Shown here one piece after another: positions 1 through 5,294 of a DNA stretch of 7,886 nt. The position numbers were made by a program, and so were the translations under genes. Location of the stretch: assembly GCA_913044085.1 (NCBI GenBank), contig CAJWNW010000072.1:1-7886 (forward strand), read 5' to 3'. The first letter of the stretch is position 1; each line of letters starts with the position of its first letter. Source of the DNA: an uncultured Flavobacteriaceae bacterium. Its GTDB lineage: Bacteria > Bacteroidota > Bacteroidia > Flavobacteriales > Flavobacteriaceae. The notes under the pieces are model-generated. The model did not search any database and was not told the origin of the DNA. It saw nothing but the letters and a program-made list of their open reading frames with translations.

Positions 1-16
1 TAACAATTGTTAATCA

Positions 17-175
17 TTATTTTTTATGACGAATTTCAGATGAAACACTCAACTTTTTACGTCCTTTTGCGCGTCTTCTGGCTAAAACCTTTCTGCCGTT
101 AGCAGAGGCCATTCTTTCTCTAAAACCGTGCTTGTTTTTACGTTTTCTTTTGGAAGGTTGAAATGTTCTTTTCAT
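17..175 (-). CDS. rpmH: 50S ribosomal protein L34
   Basis: This 52-residue, very basic protein starts MKRTFQPSKRKRKNKHGFR and continues with an RMASANGRKVLARRRAKGRKKL segment, which is the signature of bacterial L34, a small structural protein of the large ribosomal subunit that binds 23S rRNA. The length is slightly above the usual 44 to 46 residues because of a short tail ending EIRHKK, which I believe is common in Bacteroidota. The ATG at 175 is the only sensible start and the stop is TAA at 17-19. The gene reads leftwards; rnpA often follows rpmH in bacteria, but whatever lies downstream is outside the window. A consensus promoter at 249-279 gives it a leader of roughly 65 to 70 bases. 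The gene is too short for usual ORF thresholds but the identification is secure. Confidence 0.97.
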   Translation of the reverse strand: MKRTFQPSKRKRKNKHGFRERMASANGRKVLARRRAKGRKKLSVSSEIRHKK

Positions 176-248
176 TTTATTTTATCTTTAAATCCGAAAT
201 GGGAATCTATAAATTCTAAGTTTATAAAATCTTAAAATTAGAGTCGGG

Positions 249-279
249 CAAATATACAAAGAGTTTTTAGTTCAACAAA
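249..279 (-). promoter_or_regulatory. Bacteroidota-type promoter of rpmH
   Basis: Read on the minus strand, TTTG (276-279) is followed by a 19-base spacer (257-275) and TATATTTG (249-256). This is a full match to the Bacteroidota primary sigma consensus TTTG-N19-TAnnTTTG. It points at rpmH and predicts a start of transcription near 243, leaving a leader of about 68 bases before the ATG at 175. The leader holds only a weak AT-only inverted repeat (208-213 and 221-226). Confidence 0.8.
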
Positions 280-312
280 TCTTATTTTAAAATTATTTTG
301 TTTTGTTTTCAT

Positions 313-320
313 TACATTTG
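313..320 (+). promoter_or_regulatory. -7 element upstream of the TPR-like membrane protein gene
   Basis: TACATTTG is an exact match to the Bacteroidota -7 motif TAnnTTTG and ends 22 bases before the ATG at 343, which predicts a short leader of roughly 15 bases. I see no TTG at the ideal 19-base spacing upstream, so only half of the promoter is supported. It sits back to back with the rpmH promoter. Confidence 0.5.
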
Positions 321-342
321 TATTCCATTTTAAACTGAAAAT

Positions 343-906
343 ATGTTCAATAAAAATATCAAACTCGTCTTGTTCATTGCATGCATTGCGTATGCAATCT
401 ATCAATTTATAGAGTCTTACATAGGTAACGGCATTATGTTTGTTTTAATTGGACTTACTTTTTTGTTTTTGTATTATAAAAACGAATTCATTTTATTGGC
501 GTTTTTAAAACTTAGAAAGCAAGATTTTGCTGGAACTGAAGCTTGGCTAAGTAAGATTAAAAATCCCCAATCTGCTCTGACTAAAAAGCAACAAGGCTAT
601 TACAATTTTTTAAAAGGAATCATGGTGTCTCAAACCAATATGAATGCCGCCGAAAAGTTTTTTAAAAATGCTGTGAATCTAGGACTCTCGATGGACCACG
701 ACCTTGCGATGGCCAAACTTAACTTGGCGGGGATTGCATTTACAAAACGACGAAAACTGGAAGCACAACGATTGCTTTCCGAAGCACAAAAGCTCGATAA
801 AAGGAACATGCTCAGCGAGCAAATTAAAATGATGAAACAACAAATGAAAAAGGCCTCCATTCCCAACCAGCATTTTGGACAAGGAAACGCAGGTCGAAGA
901 CGTTAA
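343..906 (+). CDS. membrane-anchored TPR-like protein, function unknown
   Basis: The product is 187 residues. Two hydrophobic segments at about residues 7-22 and 31-46 look like a transmembrane hairpin, followed by a soluble part. Residues of about 83-118 and 122-153 form helix pairs with TPR-like spacing: small residues and a Y/F pattern around YYNFLKGIM, the AAEKFFKNAV helix, then AKLNLAGIAF and AQRLLSEAQKLD. The last 25 residues are lysine-, glutamine- and glycine-rich and end GNAGRRR. TPR units usually mediate protein-protein contacts, so a scaffold or assembly role at the inner membrane is a reasonable inference, but no specific function can be assigned. The gene is divergent from rpmH and its stop overlaps the stop of the convergent lytic transglycosylase gene in TTAA at 903-906. 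The start is the first ATG, just after a -7 element. Confidence 0.85.
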   Translation: MFNKNIKLVLFIACIAYAIYQFIESYIGNGIMFVLIGLTFLFLYYKNEFILLAFLKLRKQDFAGTEAWLSKIKNPQSALTKKQQGYYNFLKGIMVSQTNMNAAEKFFKNAVNLGLSMDHDLAMAKLNLAGIAFTKRRKLEAQRLLSEAQKLDKRNMLSEQIKMMKQQMKKASIPNQHFGQGNAGRRR

Positions 907-1832
907 TTGTTTGAGTCAATACCATTCCTTTCTGGTATTTCAATGGTATATTTTTTTCTTGATTTATTGTTTAAAAATGTCTCCCTCAACCAGGGATTGT
1001 GAATTTTTAATTGCTTGTAATTAATACCAAACCCTTTAGCAAATTGTACAAAATCACTAACGGCTGTATCAATCTCCACTGAAAATGTAGGGGGGTAATT
1101 GTACAAGTCTGCATCCGTGTAATTAAAGCCATATTTCTTGGCATTGCTTGTAATTTCCTTGAGTGCTACAATTCTAAACACATAACGACCTGTTTCTTGT
1201 CCCAACAACATATCGTAGTAATTATCGACCGATTGACGCTCTAACTCCGAGGCAATTCCATTCATTCCGGCGTTGTAAGAAGCTGCAGCCAGTGTCCAAG
1301 AACCAAATCTTTCTTTGGCTTTTAATAAGTATTTACATGCCAATGTGGTTGATAATATGAGGTTGTTACGCTCGTCAACATTTGCGTTAACTTCTAAACC
1401 ATATTCTTTAGCAGTAGATTTCATTATTTGCCAAAATCCTTTCGCACCAGCAGGAGAAGTAACATTTTGTAGACCACTTTCAATTAATGCTAAATATTTA
1501 AAATCGTCTGGAACTCCGTACGATTTTAAAATAGGTTCTATAATTGGGAAGTACTTGTGAGCACGTTTAAGCAATAGAAAGCCATTAGACTGCCAATAAG
1601 TGTTTACCAAAAGTTCTCTGTCCATTCGCTCCTTTACATCTGGAAAACTTAATGGCATTAACTCACCCGAAAAATCAAGTTTTTTTGGCAAAGGAACTGC
1701 ATATACATTGTAATCAGACAATGGATATTTTTGAAAATTTTCTTTGTTTGACTGACTTTTAAAAGACGAAGATGAAAGAATCAGTAAAAAAAGTGCAAAT
1801 AGGAAAAAATGGGTGAATTTTATACGATACAT
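903..1832 (-). CDS. lytic transglycosylase, GH23 family (MltD-like)
   Basis: The 309-residue protein cleaves the MurNAc-GlcNAc bond of peptidoglycan to leave a 1,6-anhydroMurNAc end, acting in the periplasm. A hydrophobic stretch at residues 8-20 after a short basic start looks like a signal peptide; there is no cysteine near it, so it is not a lipoprotein. The catalytic domain spans about residues 95-225 and has the GH23 motifs in order: ALIESG with catalytic Glu118, GAKGFWQIM, and ASYNAG at 185-189. Residues of about 255-300 resemble the segment that follows the catalytic domain in MltD, ending in an NP-x-L stretch and a YTIEIP strand, but there is no clear LysM repeat as in full-length MltD. 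The gene reads leftwards as a single unit. It is convergent with the TPR-like gene (4-base overlap) and divergent from the GNAT-like gene across 168 bases. No consensus promoter was found in front of it. Confidence 0.93.
   Translation of the reverse strand: MYRIKFTHFFLFALFLLILSSSSFKSQSNKENFQKYPLSDYNVYAVPLPKKLDFSGELMPLSFPDVKERMDRELLVNTYWQSNGFLLLKRAHKYFPIIEPILKSYGVPDDFKYLALIESGLQNVTSPAGAKGFWQIMKSTAKEYGLEVNANVDERNNLILSTTLACKYLLKAKERFGSWTLAAASYNAGMNGIASELERQSVDNYYDMLLGQETGRYVFRIVALKEITSNAKKYGFNYTDADLYNYPPTFSVEIDTAVSDFVQFAKGFGINYKQLKIHNPWLRETFLNNKSRKKYTIEIPERNGIDSNN
919..957 (+). terminator. candidate intrinsic terminator inside the opposing gene
   Basis: ATACCATT (919-926) pairs with AATGGTAT (942-949) to give an 8-base stem with a 15-base loop, followed after one A by seven T residues (951-957). 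It lies 12 bases past the stop of the rightward TPR-like gene and inside the last codons of the leftward lytic transglycosylase gene. The stem is AT-rich and so weak; an alternative pairing of ATACCA (919-924) with TGGTAT (933-938) competes with it. Placement and T-tract fit a terminator, but coincidence within coding sequence is possible. Confidence 0.42.
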
Positions 1833-1887
1833 TTTGTGATAATTTTGTAAGCCACAATTTAAAAAAAAATCAACAACCGAGGAGCTG

Positions 1888-1904
1888 AGTATTAGACTAA
1901 TACT
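1888..1904. repeat. 17-base perfect dyad in the divergent intergenic region
   Basis: AGTATTAG, a central A, then CTAATACT form a perfect inverted repeat with 8-base arms. It lies between the divergent starts of the lytic transglycosylase gene (1832) and the GNAT-like gene (2001). No T-tract follows on either strand, so it does not look like a terminator. A binding site for a dimeric regulator is one explanation, but no regulator is visible in the window. Confidence 0.4.
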
Positions 1905-1957
1905 GCTGTCTTGAATTGAAAAACTGTTAAAGTTCAGAAAATCAGTAGTTTTTTTTG

Positions 1958-1965
1958 TAAATTTG
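1958..1965 (+). promoter_or_regulatory. -7 element upstream of the GNAT-like gene
   Basis: TAAATTTG matches the Bacteroidota -7 motif TAnnTTTG exactly. It ends 35 bases before the ATG at 2001, predicting a leader of about 30 bases and supporting that start over the internal ATG at residue 24. No TTG is seen 19 bases upstream, so the -33 half is not supported. Confidence 0.5.
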
Positions 1966-2000
1966 CATAGAATTTTTCCAACAAATACAAACTTATTGTT

Positions 2001-2297
2001 ATGCTAACAGCTTCAAATCTTGTGGACAATACCTTTTTGCGTCAGTATGAAGTAAAAATTGGTACCAATATGGCTACCATTGAATACTCACAACAAGAAC
2101 GAAAAATTTTTCTTACAAAACTCAACATTCCAGAGCATTTGGCTTCTCAGGAATTTTCTGAAGATTTTATAAAAGTTGTTTTAGAAAATATTAGCGAAAA
2201 AAACATCAGCGTTGTACCAACAAGCCCTCCAATTGCAAAGTTTATCAAAAGAAATCGACGCTATAAAAAAATGTTACCAGTAGGCATTCGGATTTAA
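2001..2297 (+). CDS. small GNAT-like (YjdJ/NATD1-type) N-acetyltransferase-fold protein
   Basis: This 98-residue protein resembles the small acetyltransferase family typified by bacterial YjdJ and human NATD1. In order it shows a first strand pair (residues 11-28, ending ATIEYS), a strand with ERKIFLTKLNIP (33-44) where the family has its HT-x-VP strand, a helix (52-67), and the end motif SVVPTSPPIAKFIKRNRRYKKML (70-92) equivalent to the family's VPxCPFVAxYIxRHPEY. Two things are unusual. The acetyl-CoA loop (RGxGxG/A), expected just after the NIP strand, is absent and reads EHLASQEFSED instead, and the conserved Cys is Ser75. The protein may therefore not bind acetyl-CoA conventionally, and the substrate is unknown. 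The gene is divergent from the lytic transglycosylase gene and its stop overlaps that of mtaB by four bases. Confidence 0.78.
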   Translation: MLTASNLVDNTFLRQYEVKIGTNMATIEYSQQERKIFLTKLNIPEHLASQEFSEDFIKVVLENISEKNISVVPTSPPIAKFIKRNRRYKKMLPVGIRI

Positions 2298-3628
2298 CAG
2301 GACACTAGCGTTTGAACAAATTCAAATCGAACCAGTCCATCGCCATCAATTTTAGTAAGTTCAATTTCATGCAACGTATTTACGAGTGTGGGATTCCATG
2401 GCGTTTTTACTTTGACATAGTTTTCTGTAAATCCATGTATGTATCCTGATTTATTTTCACCTTCAAATAGAACGGTACGAATTGACCCTAATTGACTTTC
2501 ATAAAACGCCCTTCTTTTTTTTACGGAAAGACCACGCAATAATTTACTGCGCTTTGTTCTTATAGTCTTGGGCACTGCATTTTGCATGGATGCAGCCAAT
2601 GTATTGGGGCGTTCGGAATATGTGAAAACGTGCAAATAAGAAATTTCTAATGTGTTTAAAAAATTAAATGTTTCAAGAAAAAGGGCTTCCGTTTCTCCAG
2701 GGAAACCAACAATAACATCCACACCAATGCAAGCATCTGGCATTTGTTGTTTTATCACGGCGACGCGTTCTTCATATAATTCTCGCATATAACGTCTTCG
2801 CATATTCTTTAAGACTAGGTTGCTTCCACTTTGAAGTGGAATGTGAAAATGCGGCACAAAACAATTACTTTTTGACACAAAATCAATCGTTTCATTTTTT
2901 AATAAGTTGGGTTCAATAGATGAAATTCGAAGGCGCTTGATGCCCTCAACCGTGTCTAAAGCTTGGATCAATTCTAAAAATGTATGTTGGTGCTTTTTAT
3001 TACCGAATTCTCCTTTGCCATAGTCCCCAATGTTCACACCAGTGAGCACAATTTCTTGAATCCCTTTTTTTGAAATCTCATAGGCATTCTTTAAAACATT
3101 TTGTAAAGAATCACTTCTAGAAATTCCACGCGCAAGCGGAATGGTACAATAGGTGCATTTGTAATCACAACCATCTTGAACTTTGAGAAAGGCTCGGGTG
3201 CGGTCCCCTATTGAGTAACTGCCAACATAAAAATCAGCAGCTTCGATTTCACAGGCATGTACAGACCCAACTGATTGTTTGGAAAGATCATTTAGGTAAT
3301 CTGTAATTTTAAACTTTTCGGTAGCCCCTAACACCAAATCAACGCCATATACATCTGCCAATTCTTGAGGTTGAAGTTGGGCATAACATCCAATGGCGAT
3401 GATAAAAGCATCTGCATTAACCTGAAGCGCTTGTTTAACAATTGTTTTAAAGCGTTTGTCAGCGTTTTCAGTCACCGAACACGTATTGATTACATAAATG
3501 TCTGCAACATCAGAAAAATCAACACGCTCAAAGCCTTCATTTTGAAAATCTCTTGCGATGGTGGAAGTTTCTGAAAAATTTAATTTGCAGCCCAAAGTGT
3601 AAAAAGCTACTTTTTTTGTTGCAATCAT
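2294..3628 (-). CDS. mtaB: tRNA t6A37 C2-methylthiotransferase MtaB
   Basis: This radical SAM enzyme adds a methylthio group to N6-threonylcarbamoyladenosine at position 37 of ANN-decoding tRNAs, giving ms2t6A and stabilising codon pairing. The 444-residue product has the three-domain layout of methylthiotransferases. The N-terminal domain carries the three ligands of the second 4Fe-4S cluster, Cys14 (YTLGC), Cys50 (VINTC) and Cys81 (AIGC). The radical SAM core starts with CDYKCTYC (Cys154, Cys158, Cys161), and a TRAM-like RNA-binding tail covers about residues 375-440. The longer reading frame opens at 3712, but I place the start at the ATG at 3628: the enzyme domain begins there (MIATKKVAFYTLGCKLN), the 28 extra residues match nothing in the family, and a consensus promoter (3652-3682) lies inside that extension. 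The e-MtaB/MtaB branch rather than MiaB is favoured by the KLNFSE context, and RimO is less likely. Confidence 0.94.
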   Translation of the reverse strand: MIATKKVAFYTLGCKLNFSETSTIARDFQNEGFERVDFSDVADIYVINTCSVTENADKRFKTIVKQALQVNADAFIIAIGCYAQLQPQELADVYGVDLVLGATEKFKITDYLNDLSKQSVGSVHACEIEAADFYVGSYSIGDRTRAFLKVQDGCDYKCTYCTIPLARGISRSDSLQNVLKNAYEISKKGIQEIVLTGVNIGDYGKGEFGNKKHQHTFLELIQALDTVEGIKRLRISSIEPNLLKNETIDFVSKSNCFVPHFHIPLQSGSNLVLKNMRRRYMRELYEERVAVIKQQMPDACIGVDVIVGFPGETEALFLETFNFLNTLEISYLHVFTYSERPNTLAASMQNAVPKTIRTKRSKLLRGLSVKKRRAFYESQLGSIRTVLFEGENKSGYIHGFTENYVKVKTPWNPTLVNTLHEIELTKIDGDGLVRFEFVQTLVSC

Positions 3629-3633
3629 TCTTG

Positions 3634-3641
3634 TACATTTA
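3634..3641 (+). promoter_or_regulatory. weak -7 element before the lipoprotein gene
   Basis: TACATTTA matches seven of eight positions of TAnnTTTG and ends 33 bases before the ATG at 3675. The only TTTG upstream (3615-3618) is 15 bases away, shorter than the usual 19 or so. It lies in the mtaB leader, so the two transcripts would overlap at their 5' ends. Confidence 0.3.
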
Positions 3642-3651
3642 CAAAGAAAAA

Positions 3652-3682
3652 CAAAGTTACGACGAACTAAGCTAATGGCAAA
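3652..3682 (-). promoter_or_regulatory. Bacteroidota-type promoter of mtaB
   Basis: On the minus strand, TTTG (3679-3682) is followed by a 19-base spacer (3660-3678) and TAACTTTG (3652-3659), a full match to the consensus. It predicts a leader of roughly 15 to 20 bases to the ATG at 3628. The upstream half overlaps the first codons of the divergent lipoprotein gene (start 3675), so the two genes share promoter DNA. Confidence 0.8.
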
Positions 3683-5294
3683 ACAACCCTTTAATTTATT
3701 AAATTTCAGCACTGCTACTGTTTTAACTGCGTTTCTTTTATTGGGCTGTAGTCATTCGTATGAAAAGGCTTTAGATAGACAAGTATTTCGCTACAATGAA
3801 CACAAAAATATCAGTAGTCTGGATCCGGCATTTGCTAAAGACAATGCCAATATTTGGGCTGTTCACCAATTGTTTAACGGGCTCGTTCAATTGGATGAAA
3901 ACATGAAAATTAAGCCCTGTATAGCCAGTCAATGGGAAATTTCAGAGAATGGAACACTTTACACTTTTTATTTAAGGCCAGATATTTATTTTCATGCCCA
4001 TGAAAAATTTGGTCCAACAAAAACACGTTTGGTTACAGCAGCTGATTTTGAATTCAGTTTTAAAAGATTGCTAGACCCAAAACTTGCGTCTCCTGGGGGT
4101 TGGGTTTTGTCAGCGGTTGATGATTTTTTTGCCAAAGACAACCATACCTTTCAAATTAAATTGAAACATCCTTTTCCAGCTTTTCTTGGATTGTTAAGCA
4201 TGAAATATTGCAGCGTTGTACCCAAAGAAATCATTGAATATTATGGAACAGATTTTAGAAGTCACCCCATAGGTACGGGCCCATTTTTTTTAAAACGATG
4301 GTCTGAAAATAACAAATTAGTTTTTCGAAATAACCAGCGCTATTTTGAAATTGACAGTGCGGGAAATAAACTCCCTTATTTAGAAGCCATTGCCATCACA
4401 TTTTTAGCAGACAAACAATCTGAATATTCACAATTCATACAAGGCAATCTTGATTTTATATCAGGTTTAGATGCTGCTTATAAAGATGATATTCTAACAT
4501 CGAAAGGGAAGCTACAAGCAAAATATAAGCCACGTATAAATATGCTTAAAAGCCCTTATTTAAACACAGAATATTTAGGCTTTTATATGGATTCAGATAT
4601 TCCCGAAGTCCAAAGTAGACTTTTAAGACAAGCCTTTAATTATGGCTTTGACCGCAATAAAATGATAACCTATCTCAGAAATAACATTGGAAGCCCTGCA
4701 AATGGCGGATTTATTCCAAGAGGGTTGCCAGGGTTTGAGCCAACGATTGGTTTTGATTTTAACCTAGATAAAGCTAAATCACTGGTCACTGAGTACAAAA
4801 GACTAACTAATAACCCCAACCCAACTTTAAAGCTATCAACAACAGAGAATTATTTGAGTTTTTGTGAATTTATTCAAAGAGCCTTACTGGATATTGGTTT
4901 AAACATAAGTATTGATGTCATGCCAGCATCGGCTTTAAAATCGGCAAAAGCCAATGGAAAAACAGCTGTTTTTAGAGCAAGCTGGGTAGCGGACTACCCG
5001 GATGCACAAAACTATTTATCCCTTTTTTACAGTAAAAATTTTGCACCCAATGGACCCAATTACACCCATTTTAAAAATGAGGAATTTGATCGAATATATG
5101 AGGGTGCTATGATTGAAACCAATGATTCTCTACGCATTGAACTCTATAAAAAAATGGATGCAATCGTAATGAAAGAGGCGCCTATCACTGTTTTATTTTA
5201 TGATGAAGTCGTTCGATTTACACAAAAGAATATAGATGGATTGGGGATCAATCCTACCAATCTATTAGAACTTAAAAAAGTAAGAAAGAATTAA
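3675..5294 (+). CDS. OppA/DppA-like substrate-binding lipoprotein (SBP_bac_5 family)
   Basis: The 539-residue product is a family 5 extracellular solute-binding protein, a group that mostly binds peptides for ABC importers. A lipoprotein signal is clear: Lys3, a hydrophobic core, and the lipobox LLGC with the lipidated cysteine at residue 25. The mature protein shows the family landmarks in order: the early SLDPAFAKDNANIWAVHQLFNGL segment (48-70), ENGTLYTFYLRPDIYFH (91-107), a TAADFEFSFKRLLDP stretch (121-135), GTGPFFLKRW (200-209), LRQAFNYGFDRNKMI (317-331), and WVADYPDAQNYL (437-448). Length is normal. No permease or ATPase gene lies nearby, so it is an orphan here. Ligand identity cannot be read from the sequence. 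It is divergent from mtaB by only 46 bases and convergent with the GlmU-family gene with a 4-base TTAA overlap. Confidence 0.92.
   Translation: MAKQPFNLLNFSTATVLTAFLLLGCSHSYEKALDRQVFRYNEHKNISSLDPAFAKDNANIWAVHQLFNGLVQLDENMKIKPCIASQWEISENGTLYTFYLRPDIYFHAHEKFGPTKTRLVTAADFEFSFKRLLDPKLASPGGWVLSAVDDFFAKDNHTFQIKLKHPFPAFLGLLSMKYCSVVPKEIIEYYGTDFRSHPIGTGPFFLKRWSENNKLVFRNNQRYFEIDSAGNKLPYLEAIAITFLADKQSEYSQFIQGNLDFISGLDAAYKDDILTSKGKLQAKYKPRINMLKSPYLNTEYLGFYMDSDIPEVQSRLLRQAFNYGFDRNKMITYLRNNIGSPANGGFIPRGLPGFEPTIGFDFNLDKAKSLVTEYKRLTNNPNPTLKLSTTENYLSFCEFIQRALLDIGLNISIDVMPASALKSAKANGKTAVFRASWVADYPDAQNYLSLFYSKNFAPNGPNYTHFKNEEFDRIYEGAMIETNDSLRIELYKKMDAIVMKEAPITVLFYDEVVRFTQKNIDGLGINPTNLLELKKVRKN

Noticed and set aside
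1..12. TAACAATTGTTA palindrome downstream of rpmH
   Set aside because: It has no loop or T-tract, is cut by the window edge, and a 12-base AT-rich palindrome is easily found by chance.
208..226. TATAAA and TTTATA inverted repeat in the rpmH leader as a regulatory RNA structure
   Set aside because: Six A-T pairs around a 7-base loop would be barely stable and no ribosomal protein leader motif is recognisable.
630..882. Two leftward open frames (78 and 67 residues) within the TPR-like gene
   Set aside because: They lie antisense to a well-supported gene, show no family features, and are typical shadow frames.
1315..1560. Rightward open frame of 81 residues
   Set aside because: It is antisense to the catalytic domain of the lytic transglycosylase and has no recognisable domain or promoter.
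2311..2326. TTTGAA-CAAA-TTCAAA hairpin after the GNAT-like gene as a terminator
   Set aside because: The stem has only six AT-rich pairs, no T-tract follows, and it lies within the mtaB coding sequence.
3365..3574. Rightward open frame of 69 residues
   Set aside because: It is antisense to the N-terminal iron-sulfur domain of MtaB, whose conserved cysteines explain this DNA.
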